A stretch of DNA of 32,266 bases from an uncultured Methanomicrobiales archaeon (lineage in GTDB: Archaea; Halobacteriota; Methanomicrobia; Methanomicrobiales; Methanospirillaceae), in NCBI GenBank assembly GCA_949320185.1, contig CASGHK010000042.1, forward strand, positions 1-32,266. The letters are read 5' to 3'. The first letter of the stretch is position 1. Each line of letters begins with the position of its first letter. The notes beneath the pieces were generated by a model, which did not search any database, had not been told where the DNA came from, and saw nothing but the letters and a program-made list of their open reading frames with translations. Shown here piece after piece: positions 24,040-31,345 of the stretch. The translations under genes were made by a program, and so were the position numbers.

Positions 24040-24921
24040 ATGACGCTTGACCCCGGCACCCTGCTGCAGATCCTCTTCTGGGGGCTCTATGCCGGCTGCA
24101 TCTATATCCTGCTCGCCACCGGCGTCAACCTGATCTTCGGCGTGATGAAGACCGTGAACTTCGCTCACGGCGAACTGCTGATGATCGGGGCATACGTCAC
24201 CTGGTCGCTCTTCGTACTCACCGGCGTGAACCCGTACCTGCTCCTCGTCGCGACCGTTCCCGTGCTCCTGGCGCTCGGGGTGGCGGTCGAACGACTCGCG
24301 TTCCGGCCCGTCCTCGGATCGAACAAGCTGAACGAGATCTTCCTCTCGATCGGGCTGATCTACCTCTTCCAGAACGGCGCAGCCCTCCTCTGGGGGGACG
24401 ACTACCAGTCGCTCAGGTCGCCGTTCGAGGCGATCTCGGTCCCGATCGCCGACTTCCGCCTCCCGCTCGACTACCTGATTATCATCGGGGTCACGGTCGC
24501 GGTCCTGGTCGGCCTCCAGCTCCTCCTCCGGCGGACCCGCCTGGGTCTGGCGCTCCGGGCGACGAGCCAGAACCGGAAGGCGGCGATGCTCTCCGGGATC
24601 GATGTCGAGCGGATGGACATGCTGGCGTTCGGCCTGGGAGCCGCGCTCGCCGGCGCTGCCGGCACCCTCTGGGCGGTGAGCGGGCAGGTCTTCGACCCGT
24701 ACATGGGCTCGGTGCCGGCAATCAAGGCGTTCGCGATCGTGATCCTGGGCGGTCTCGGGTCGATCCCCGGGGCGATCCTCGGGGGCCTCTTCTATGGCCT
24801 GGCCGAGTCCACAGCGACGTACACCCTCGGGGGCGCCTGGAAGGACGCGATCTCGTTCGTGCTCCTGATCATCGTGCTGGTGATCCGGCCGACCGGCCTC
24901 TTCGGTGAGAGGGGGGAGTAG
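24040..24921 (+). CDS. livH: Branched-chain amino acid-type ABC permease LivH
   Basis: A 293-residue inner-membrane permease with about eight hydrophobic segments. Typical blocks are GVNLIFGVMKTVNFAHGELLMIGAY early on, LGLALRATSQNRKAAMLSGID (the cytoplasmic coupling loop), and AFAIVILGGLGSIPGAILGG, which contacts the ATPase. It forms a heterodimer with LivM. It begins 16 bp after livK2 with no obvious Shine-Dalgarno sequence, so it may rely on read-through initiation. The gene ends two bases before the livM start. Confidence 0.93.
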   Translation: MTLDPGTLLQILFWGLYAGCIYILLATGVNLIFGVMKTVNFAHGELLMIGAYVTWSLFVLTGVNPYLLLVATVPVLLALGVAVERLAFRPVLGSNKLNEIFLSIGLIYLFQNGAALLWGDDYQSLRSPFEAISVPIADFRLPLDYLIIIGVTVAVLVGLQLLLRRTRLGLALRATSQNRKAAMLSGIDVERMDMLAFGLGAALAGAAGTLWAVSGQVFDPYMGSVPAIKAFAIVILGGLGSIPGAILGGLFYGLAESTATYTLGGAWKDAISFVLLIIVLVIRPTGLFGERGE

Positions 24922-24922
24922 C

Positions 24923-25888
24923 GTGGACCTCGAACGGCTCTCTCCGTACCTCCCGTGGGCTGGGCTCGCCGTCGCCCTCCTCGTGCCACCCCTCTCGTCC
25001 GGGAGCCTCTACGTCCTGACGACGGCGACGATCGCGGTCGTCTTCATGATCTACGCGTCGGCCTGGAACTTCCTCGCCGCCTCCGGGCAGGGTTCGCTCG
25101 GCCACGCGGCCTTCTTCGGCCTGGGTGCCTACGCCTCGGCCCTCACCGCCTCCAACTTCGGGCTGCCGCCCGTCCTGACGGTGCTGCTCGGCGGCCTCTT
25201 CGCCGCCGGGATCGGCCTCCTGATCGGCCTCACCTGCGTCCGCTTGAAGGAATGGTTCCTCGCGATGGTCACCTTCGGGTTCGCAATCATCATCCAGACC
25301 CTGATGGTCAGCCAGTTCGCCGGCATCTCCGGAGGGTGGGACGGGACAGCCGCTCCCGCGCTCGTGCCGTCGACAGTCCCTTTCGCCCCCTGGGTCCAGT
25401 ACTACCTGATACTGGCCGTCCTAGTCGGAGTCCTGCTCGCCTTCCGGCACCTGCTCGCGGGAAGGATCGGGCTCGCCTTTGCCGCCATCCGGGAGAACGA
25501 GGTCGAGGCCCGGGCGTCCGGTATCGACCCGGTCCGCTACAAGCTCCTCGCGTTCTGCATCAGCGCCTGTGTGGCCGGCATCGCGGGCGCCCTGGAGATC
25601 CACCAGTTCGGGTACGTGACCCCCGAGGTCTTCGGGACCGATATCTCGTTCTGGCCGATCATCTACTCGATCAGCGGCGGGCTCGGGACGCTCGCAGGGC
25701 CGATCGTCGGGACGCTTGCGGTGACGCTCCTCTGGGAGGGGCTGCGCGGACTGGAGCTCACCTATGCCCGCTTCGTGCTGATCGGCCTCCTCCTGGTCCT
25801 GGTCGTGATCTTCCTGCCGAACGGGCTGGTCTCCCTGCCCCGCCGCCTCCGGGAGTGGCGGCGAGGACGGGGTGGAGCTCGGGAGTGA
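24923..25888 (+). CDS. livM: Branched-chain amino acid-type ABC permease LivM
   Basis: A 321-residue permease with eight to ten membrane segments. Recognisable blocks are ASAWNFLAASGQGSLGHAAFFGLGAYASAL, the coupling loop FAAIRENEVEARASGIDPVRYKLLAF and ISGGLGTLAGPIVG. The GTG at 24923 is chosen because GGGGGGAG lies 4 nt before it and it starts just after the livH stop; an in-frame GTG at 24905 lies inside livH. The C-terminus ends 13 bp from the stop of the convergent livF with no visible terminator, so the two transcripts probably overlap. Confidence 0.92.
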   Translation: MDLERLSPYLPWAGLAVALLVPPLSSGSLYVLTTATIAVVFMIYASAWNFLAASGQGSLGHAAFFGLGAYASALTASNFGLPPVLTVLLGGLFAAGIGLLIGLTCVRLKEWFLAMVTFGFAIIIQTLMVSQFAGISGGWDGTAAPALVPSTVPFAPWVQYYLILAVLVGVLLAFRHLLAGRIGLAFAAIRENEVEARASGIDPVRYKLLAFCISACVAGIAGALEIHQFGYVTPEVFGTDISFWPIIYSISGGLGTLAGPIVGTLAVTLLWEGLRGLELTYARFVLIGLLLVLVVIFLPNGLVSLPRRLREWRRGRGGARE

Positions 25889-25901
25889 GACGAGAAAGGG
25901 C

Positions 25902-26594
25902 TCAGACCCCGAGATACGAGGCCTGGACCATCGGGTCGTTGAGGAGGTCCTCCGACGGCCCCTCAAGGGCCACGCGCCCGTTCTCCAGGACGTAGGCGCG
26001 GTCCGAGACTTCGAGCGCTGAGAGGACGTTCTGCTCGAGGAGGAGGATGGTGAGCCCGCCGCGGTTCAGAGCGGCAATCGACTCAAGGACGTTCGCGACG
26101 AAGAGGGGGGAGAGCCCGAGCGAGGGCTCGTCCAGGATCAGGAGGCGAGGCGAGGCGGCGAGTGCCCGCGCAATGGCGAGCATCTGCTGTTCGCCCCCGC
26201 TCATCGTGCCGGCGAGCTGGCCCTGCCGCTCGGCGAGAACCGGGAAGAGGTCGAAGATCGCGGCAAAATCGGGTGGAGCATCGCGGGAGTAGGCGCCGAG
26301 CGCGAGGTTCTCACGGACGGTCATGCGGGGGAAGAGCTCGCGCTTCTCGGCCACGATCGATATGCCGCGGGAGACGACAGCGTTCGGCCGAAGCCCGCCG
26401 ATCTCCTCGCCCTGGAACCGGACAGAGCCGCGGGCTGGACGGTTCAGGCCCATCACGGTCTCGACAAGCGTAGTCTTGCCGGCCCCGTTCGGGCCGATCA
26501 CCGTCACGATCTCGCCGCTCTCCACGCGGAGCGAGAGGTCCCAGAGGACCTGGAGACGGCCGTGGAAGACGTCGAGCGAGTCGATCGCGAGCAC
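25902..26594 (-). CDS. livF: Branched-chain amino acid-type ABC ATPase LivF
   Basis: A 230-residue ATPase: Walker A GPNGAGKT, signature MSGGEQQMLAIARAL, Walker B RLLILDEPSLGLSP, and the C-terminal LLNDPMVQASYLGV tail characteristic of LivF. The GTG at 26594 is preceded by GAGGT with suitable spacing and lies 10 bp after livG, with which it forms an operon. It converges with livM, so the full transporter is encoded as two facing operons. Confidence 0.94.
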   Translation of the reverse strand: MLAIDSLDVFHGRLQVLWDLSLRVESGEIVTVIGPNGAGKTTLVETVMGLNRPARGSVRFQGEEIGGLRPNAVVSRGISIVAEKRELFPRMTVRENLALGAYSRDAPPDFAAIFDLFPVLAERQGQLAGTMSGGEQQMLAIARALAASPRLLILDEPSLGLSPLFVANVLESIAALNRGGLTILLLEQNVLSALEVSDRAYVLENGRVALEGPSEDLLNDPMVQASYLGV

Positions 26595-26604
26595 GGTGAC
26601 GACC

Positions 26605-27333
26605 TCAGGACGCGGCGGCCCGGCCCAGGTAGGACTCGATGACCCGCGGGGAGGCGAGCACCTCGGCAGGGGCGCCGTCCGCGATCTTCTCGCCCTTATC
26701 CAGGACGACGACGCGGTCCGAAACCCCGGTGATCACCCGGAGGACATGCTCGATCAACAGGACCGTGGTCCCCTGGTCGCGGATCTTACGGATCAGGCTG
26801 ATTGCCTCGACCGACTCGGCGGGGTTCAGCCCGGTGGTCAGTTCGTCCAGGAGAAGGAGGCGCGGGCGGCAGGCGAGCGCCCGAGCGAGCTGGGTGCGCT
26901 TCAGCTCCATCAGGTTGAGATGGGCGAGGAGCCGGTCGGCCTTACCATCGGGGAACCCGACGAACTCGAGCCACTCCGCAGCCTCATCACGCGCCTCGGC
27001 CCGCGAGGGAGTGTGATGGTTGCCGAAGCAGGCGCCGACCATGACGGACTCGGCGGCGGTCATCCCGGGGAAGGACTGGGGGTGCTGGAACGTCTTCGCG
27101 ACGCCGAGCCGGCAGAGCCGGTCGAGACCCATCCGCGTGACGTCCTCGCCCATGAACCGGACCGTGCCACGATCGGGGCGGTAGAGGCCGGCGATCACGT
27201 TGAGCAGTGTCGTCTTTCCCGCGCCGTTCGGGCCGACCAGGCCCAGGATCTCGCCCTCTCGGACCTGGATGTCGACGTCCTGGAGCGCTACGAGCCCCCC
27301 GAACCGCTTGGATACACCGTTCGTCTCGAGCAT
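26605..27333 (-). CDS. livG: Branched-chain amino acid-type ABC ATPase LivG
   Basis: A 242-residue ATPase of the LivG type. Walker A GPNGAGKT, the RLGVAKTFQHPQSFPGMTAAESVMVG block and the long helical insertion after it (GNHHTPSRAEARDEAAEWLEF) are family features. The signature position reads LNLMELKRTQLARAL in place of LSGGQ, and Walker B reads LLLLDELTTGLNP with Leu after the Glu. Several LivG relatives have a relaxed signature, so activity with LivF is still expected. The ATG at 27333 is chosen over upstream starts because GGGTGA lies 6 nt before it and it gives the normal N-terminus (LETNGVSKRFGG). Confidence 0.93.
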   Translation of the reverse strand: MLETNGVSKRFGGLVALQDVDIQVREGEILGLVGPNGAGKTTLLNVIAGLYRPDRGTVRFMGEDVTRMGLDRLCRLGVAKTFQHPQSFPGMTAAESVMVGACFGNHHTPSRAEARDEAAEWLEFVGFPDGKADRLLAHLNLMELKRTQLARALACRPRLLLLDELTTGLNPAESVEAISLIRKIRDQGTTVLLIEHVLRVITGVSDRVVVLDKGEKIADGAPAEVLASPRVIESYLGRAAAS

Positions 27334-27349
27334 GCCTGTCACCCTGTAG

Positions 27350-27380
27350 TATGCTAGCATGTAGCACGGAAAGAGATAAA
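27350..27380 (-). promoter_or_regulatory. livG operon promoter with operator-like dyad
   Basis: On the minus strand TTTATC (27380-27375) is followed by CCGTGCTA (27369-27362) and then TAGCATA (27356-27350). TGCTA-N5-TAGCA forms an inverted repeat, and ATGCTAGCAT (27351-27360) is itself a perfect palindrome. Expected transcription start is near 27353, inside the dyad. The TATA and CCGTGCTA parts match the livK1 promoter. Confidence 0.6.
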
Positions 27381-27443
27381 GGCTTTGTTGCCGGCTTTCG
27401 CGGTCCGAAACGGCGACCACCGGAAGAACCCTCACTCTCCGGA

Positions 27444-27686
27444 ATGGACGGCGGGGAACGGGAGAACGCCAGGGCGAGGTGCGCCGTCAAGGTCTGCTGG
27501 ATGCGGGACCGGAAACTCGCGACCTTCGCCGACCGCCCGGGGTGCAAGACGGTGGGCGCCTTTCAACGGAAGAGGGGGTACAGATACGGGATGTACCGGG
27601 CGTCGCTCGAGTTCACCCCGGAGCATGGGTACGCCTCCTTCCTGGAGTCCGAGGACCGGTGGACCGGGCCGAACGGGAGGATATGA
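27444..27686 (+). CDS. Small hypothetical protein, 80 residues
   Basis: An open frame in the gap between the livG promoter and a membrane-protein gene. The product has mixed, protein-like composition: RCAVKVCWMRDRK, then ADRPGCKTVGAFQRKRGYRYGMYRASLEFTP, with three Cys and many aromatic and basic residues. No family recognised. No clear ribosome-binding site or TATA box fits the ATG, and the frame is open well upstream, which GC-rich DNA produces often. It may be real or chance. Confidence 0.35.
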   Translation: MDGGERENARARCAVKVCWMRDRKLATFADRPGCKTVGAFQRKRGYRYGMYRASLEFTPEHGYASFLESEDRWTGPNGRI

Positions 27687-27788
27687 GGAGCCGGCATGTC
27701 CCGGATTCGGCCCTCATGGAGCTCCCGGTTGTTACCAGGTCGATGGATATCGATACCCGTATCTACCAGTGGAACCTCTGCGAGAAGC

Positions 27789-28478
27789 ATGGAAACCGGA
27801 TTGCGAGGGAACATATTGACATGTACGAGAACATGTCTCCTGCTTGCTATGGTCGTCTGCCTCCTGTTCGTCATCGGGATTTCTGCCGCCGCGACGCCGA
27901 TGGGGACGGGGCCTGACGGGGGCGGGCCGGAAGAGATCACCGCAACGTCTCCCCCGACGGAGACTGTGCTATCATTGACGCCGACAGCGAACGAGACCTG
28001 CGCACCGAACAACACGACCGGCTCGCCGTACGGCGTGAACCCGATCCACTGGCTTGTCGCCTTCGGGGTCATCGTCGTCCTCTTCTCGCTCCCCTGGGTG
28101 GTCAACACCGGGCTCGGCCACTCGATGAGAAAGGAGGTGATCAAAAAGATGGAGGAACTCCCGGAGACGGAGAGAGTGAAACTGCTTGAGAAACTGCTCG
28201 AGCCGGCCCCGCAGCGTGTCGGCCTGACCCGGTTCACGGTGATGACGGGGGTGACCGCGATCATCGCGGCAGTCCTCCTCTTCCTCGCCCTCTTTCAGCC
28301 ATGCAACGAGCTAGTCAAGACGATCCTCAGCGTCCTGACCGGGGCGTTCTCGATGATGATCGGCTTCTACTTCGGCGGTGCCGCGACCGAGGTGAAGAAC
28401 CAGGAGATAACGAAGGCCCGCGAGGACCTGGAAGAGGCGAGAGCCGAACTCGTCAGGCGAACCATGGAACCACGATAA
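27789..28478 (+). CDS. Hypothetical membrane protein with C-terminal coiled coil
   Basis: A 229-residue protein of unknown function. From the ATG at 27789 it shows a signal-like hydrophobic segment (15-35), an extracytoplasmic Thr/Pro/Asn-rich stretch with two N-glycosylation sequons (NETC, NNTT), a membrane helix at about 84-106, and a charged cytoplasmic segment with ELPETERVKLLEKLLE (124-139). Two closely spaced helices follow (about 150-169 and 174-198), then a charged C-terminal helix likely to form a coiled coil (203-229). The frame is open 31 codons further up, but that part is Ser/Arg-rich and unlikely to be coding. No family recognised; single gene between unrelated neighbours. Confidence 0.65.
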   Translation: METGLRGNILTCTRTCLLLAMVVCLLFVIGISAAATPMGTGPDGGGPEEITATSPPTETVLSLTPTANETCAPNNTTGSPYGVNPIHWLVAFGVIVVLFSLPWVVNTGLGHSMRKEVIKKMEELPETERVKLLEKLLEPAPQRVGLTRFTVMTGVTAIIAAVLLFLALFQPCNELVKTILSVLTGAFSMMIGFYFGGAATEVKNQEITKAREDLEEARAELVRRTMEPR

Positions 28479-28538
28479 CCGCCACCCCCCGTGTAATACC
28501 ATGGCCCGATCGCCACCGGGGCGCGGACGAGGGGGGGC

Positions 28539-29237
28539 TCACCCCCTCCGGCCGACATCCCCGGCAGGGGACGGGGGTCGGCCGTCACCGGGTCGGGAAA
28601 GGTTCGTCGTCCGGGAAGACCGAGAGAGAGAGCGAACGGGTCCCTGTTCGAACAGGACGCGATCGACCTCCGCTGCCAGGCGATCGAAACCGACCGGTCG
28701 GCAGCAGTCCTCGACCCGCGAGAGAGCGCCGGTCTTCTGGTCGCCGAAGCGCTCATCGAACGTCTGCCTGGCGAGGACGAAGAACTCCCGCTGAGCCAGG
28801 TCGAACGGGTCCACGACGTTATGGTCCTGCTCGGCCAGCAGGCAGAAGACGGAGCAATCGGCGTGCTGGCATCGTGTGTCCACGTGACGGCCGGTCTCCT
28901 CGTTCCAGCGGCACCGTTTGCCGATATCGAACCGGATGGACGACGGACGGGGCTGGTCCCATGACTGGACGTATGCAGCCGACTTCACCTCGATCGTTCT
29001 CCCTCGGTAGTCGATGTCCGAAAGATCCCATTCCGTCCGCGGGCATGACAGGGCCTGGAGAGCGGAGCCGACGAGGTACTCAGCCAGTATCGGCCGGTTC
29101 GTGTTGCTCAGCAGATCGGAGTAGGCCCATCGCCAGAAATCGCCGACGAAGCGGTCGTTCAGTCCACGAATGGGCTCGGAGGGATCCCTGAACGGACTGG
29201 GCGGCGTCATCCAAAGAGAAGGCGTAGACAGAACCAT
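28539..29237 (-). CDS. Putative PD-(D/E)XK-fold nuclease-like protein
   Basis: A 232-residue protein. Residues 41-91 contain an arrangement typical of the restriction-endonuclease-like fold: Glu53 on a helix (ILAEYLVGSAL), then WDLSDIDYRG, then the core IEVKSAAY with Glu83 and Lys85. Beyond are CSVFCLLAEQ and FFVLARQTFDERFGDQKTGALSRV, which resemble a widespread family of uncharacterised bacterial proteins with this fold. No methyltransferase is adjacent, so a classic restriction system is not supported. The ATG at 29237 lies about 35 bp from a TATA-like TTATAC element shared with the divergent tRNA gene. The C-terminal 40 residues are Arg/Ser/Gly-rich and may be read-through. Confidence 0.6.
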   Translation of the reverse strand: MVLSTPSLWMTPPSPFRDPSEPIRGLNDRFVGDFWRWAYSDLLSNTNRPILAEYLVGSALQALSCPRTEWDLSDIDYRGRTIEVKSAAYVQSWDQPRPSSIRFDIGKRCRWNEETGRHVDTRCQHADCSVFCLLAEQDHNVVDPFDLAQREFFVLARQTFDERFGDQKTGALSRVEDCCRPVGFDRLAAEVDRVLFEQGPVRSLSRSSRTTNLSRPGDGRPPSPAGDVGRRG

Positions 29238-29265
29238 CAATACGCCGGCCCGTCCCGTTCGATAC

Positions 29266-29280
29266 CCTTATACGAACCCG
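29266..29280. promoter_or_regulatory. Shared TATA-like element between tRNA-Ser and the nuclease-like gene
   Basis: CCTTATACGAAC includes TTATAC (29269-29274), about 26 bp before a predicted tRNA transcript start near 29298 on the plus strand and about 35 bp before the ATG at 29237 on the minus strand. The near-symmetrical core could serve both directions. Confidence 0.4.
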
Positions 29281-29304
29281 CGCAGAATATCATAGGCCTC
29301 TTCT

Positions 29305-29389
29305 GCCGAGGTAGTCTAGTCCGGGAAGGCGTCGGCCTCGAAAGCCGATGGTGCCTTGCACCTCGGGAGTTCAAATCTCCCCCTCGGCG
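29305..29389 (+). tRNA. tRNA-Ser (anticodon CGA)
   Basis: Folds as a class II tRNA. The acceptor stem GCCGAGG (29305-29311) pairs with CCTCGGC (29382-29388) and is followed by discriminator G. The D stem is GTCT/AGGC, and the anticodon stem TCGGC/GCCGA flanks the loop CTCGAAA with anticodon CGA. A long variable arm GGTGC/GCACC identifies a serine-type tRNA, and the T arm is GGGAG-TTCAAAT-CTCCC. The CCA end is not encoded. No intron. A decayed integrase fragment lies immediately downstream, so this gene may have been an integration target. Confidence 0.95.
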
Positions 29390-29432
29390 CCTCTCATGGT
29401 AGTTCTAATCCTCATGGGTCTCAGGATTGGGT

Positions 29433-29962
29433 TTGAACCCGGAGGTTTCGTTCTATACCAACAAAATCCGCGTCAATCCTGAGCGGCCGTTCAGGAAAGC
29501 CCTTCTCGAAGAGCGCCTTGTCGAGAACGAACGGCGGCTCATCGAGGAGTACATCGCCGAGTAACAGGCACTGCGCTACATCGCCTCGCACCACGTGCTC
29601 AAGACCGTCTGCGACCTGATCTCATGGCGACGGTCATCCTTCCGGCCGTTCCGAGAAATGACCGCAGGAGACCTCTATGCCGGCTGAACGCGATGCAGAC
29701 GTGCATGAGCGCCCGCGGTTTGTCCTGCAAGCAGAACACCCGGCACGACTGCATCGAGGCCCTCAAATCCTTCGTGCTCTGATTCATCGAGAATGGCCAC
29801 TGGACGATCAAACGGGAAAAGCTCAGGGTGATCCAGGTCTCGCACGTCGACCACGCGACGAACGCGCCCGATGACCTGCTGACGGCCGAGGAGATCCAGC
29901 GGATCCTCGCTGCCTGCCGATCACTACGGGACCGTGAGTTCGGCGACGGTGACAAGCCCTGA
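29433..29962 (+). pseudogene. Tyrosine recombinase/integrase remnant
   Basis: A decayed XerC/archaeal-type integrase. One frame gives LLEERLVENERRLIEEYIAE, then a stop (29562-29564), then QALRYIASHHVLKTVCDLISW and FREMTAGDLYAG with a second stop (29685). The similarity continues one frame over as LNAMQTCMSARG, NTRHDCIEALKSFVL, an in-frame TGA (29780, where Trp is expected), FIENGHW and LLTAEEIQRILAACRSLRDR. These are the N-terminal core-binding domain and the very beginning of the catalytic domain. No Arg-His-Arg-Tyr catalytic residues remain: similarity stops near 29935, where antisense UbiA sequence takes over. Clearly non-functional. Confidence 0.8.
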
Positions 29963-30268
29963 CGGGAGCGGCCGGTCGGGCCGGTTCACCCGGTCAACCT
30001 CGCGGTCGAAGTAGTCATTCGCGATGTTGGCCGAGCCCGATATGAAGAGGCCGGAAAGGAACCCGAGCGGGGCCAATTTCGGCGAAGGGAGCCGGCCGAG
30101 GGCGAGAAACTCCCCGGCGACGACAAAGAGCCCCGCGCCGAAGACGAGGTCGGCCCTCGCAAGTTCGGCGAGGGCACGAGCTTTGCTGACTGCCGTTGGT
30201 TTCCATTCCACCGTGCCTTCTCCCACGGACCCCACCATGCTCACCCCCATGACGTCCCCGCGCATCAT
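29924..30268 (-). pseudogene. UbiA-family prenyltransferase, truncated
   Basis: The N-terminal third of a UbiA-type membrane prenyltransferase (the family includes archaeal digeranylgeranylglyceryl phosphate synthase). It shows ARADLVFGAGLFVVAGEF, a second hydrophobic segment, and the first Asp-rich motif NDYFDREVDRVNRPDRPLPSG that binds the prenyl diphosphate via Mg2+. It stops a few residues later (VTVAELTVP), where a full protein would have some 200 more residues, including the second Asp motif. The break coincides with the end of the integrase remnant, so a deletion or recombination fused the two. The upstream start is uncertain (30268 or an internal ATG near 30238). Confidence 0.75.
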
Positions 30269-30442
30269 TCTGCCGTTTCAACTCCGTGCCGATATCGTCT
30301 TGAAGAACCCGCCGAAAGGTGCCTGCTATCCACCTGCCGGGTTTCACGCCTGTCCTGCAGCGCCAGGCAGTGGCGCAACGAAGCTTCCCGGCTGGATGAA
30401 TACCTATTTCCACCCGGCGGTCAGAACGGAGATCCGAGACCG

Positions 30443-31076
30443 ATGACCATGCCGGCGAGCTCCTCCCCTGCCCGAGACGTTCTCGGGGCCATCCTGGTGG
30501 TCGTCCCTGCCTGTCTCCTCCCGGTGGTCGTGGCCGGCTCCTGGGAGTGGTGGGAGGGCTGGGCCTTCGCCGCCCTTCTCTTCGGCAACTTCGTGGTCAG
30601 CCGCGCCCTGCTCGTGGAACCGGGTCCTCGCCCCCCTCCTGGCCCTCGGCGGCACGCTGATCGGGGTGACGGCCGGCCTGGATGTCCGGTTCGGGGCGTC
30701 GCCCGGGTTCCCCCTTCCGTTCCAGGCCGGCGCGCTCTGCCTCGTCCTGGCCGGCCTCGCCCTGGGGAACTGGGCGATGCTCGCTAACGCCTTCTTCTCC
30801 GGGGTCGTCCGGATCCAGTCCGAGCGCGGCCACCGGGTGGTCTCGACCGGCCCGTACCGGTGGCTCAGGCACCCGGGATACGCGGCGACGCTGCTGGCAT
30901 TCGCGGCCCTGCCTATCTTCCTGGACTCGACCTGGGCAGTCTCGCCAGCGGCATGCCTTGTTGCCGTCGGCATCGCCCGCACCGCCCTGGAAGACCGGTT
31001 CCTCCATGACGAGCTGGACGGCTACCGGGAGTACGCAACGCTGGTGCACTACCGGCTGGTACCCGGGATCTGGTGA
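30443..31076 (+). pseudogene. Isoprenylcysteine carboxyl methyltransferase-like gene with internal deletion and frameshift
   Basis: The first frame encodes an N-terminal membrane part (ILVVVPACLLPVVVAGSWEWWEGWAFAALLFGNFVVSRALL). Near 30610-30630 similarity passes to another frame reading SWNRVLAPLLALGGTLIGVTAGLD and then the catalytic half RGHRVVSTGPYRWLRHPGYAATLL and ALEDRFLHDELDGYREYATLVHYRLVPGIW, typical of ICMT/PEMT-like methyltransferases. Compared with relatives, about 25 residues that normally join the two parts appear missing, so a deletion rather than one miscalled base is likely. The second half has an internal GTG at 30666 and might still be made as a truncated protein. Confidence 0.7.
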
Positions 31077-31116
31077 GCGGACCGGGCGGCGGGTCCGCCC
31101 GCCCGGAGGGTCCGGA

Positions 31117-31329
31117 GTGAGACGACGCAAAGCGGTCATTGAGGTGGAGGGGGATGGTGTCCCGGTTTATGGTAATTGCCTTCTTACGGGTCTCGCCCTG
31201 AGCGGAGCAGCCCTGGAGCTGGGGGCTGAACGCGGCGTAGCCGTCCTCACGAAGGCGTTCCGCGACGAGCTCACTCCAGCGGAGGAACGGTGGACTCCCG
31301 CGGATGACAGCTCGTGTTGCGGACGCTGA
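31117..31329 (+). CDS. Small hypothetical protein ending in a Cys-Cys motif, 70 residues
   Basis: GTG start with GGAGGG about 6 nt upstream. The product reads like a real small domain: RRRKAVIEVEGDGVPVYGNC, then LTGLALSGAALELGAERGVAVL and a C-terminus ADDSSCCGR. Possible beta-alpha-alpha pattern; three Cys near 20 and the end could bind metal. No family recognised. It begins 40 bp after the broken methyltransferase gene on the same strand and converges with the hydrolase gene. Confidence 0.45.
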   Translation: MRRRKAVIEVEGDGVPVYGNCLLTGLALSGAALELGAERGVAVLTKAFRDELTPAEERWTPADDSSCCGR

Positions 31330-31345
31330 CAGCGCAGGCCCCCCG

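Noticed and set aside
27207..27443. Upstream extension of the 80-residue small ORF through the livG promoter and start
   Set aside because: It would be antisense to the N-terminus of livG and its operator; composition is Arg/Pro/Gly-rich and not protein-like.
29425..29450. T-loop-like GGTTCAAACCC on the minus strand downstream of tRNA-Ser
   Set aside because: The flanks cannot form a 5-bp T stem and no acceptor or anticodon arm is present; it also does not repeat the tRNA-Ser 3' end, so it is neither a second tRNA nor a clear attachment site.
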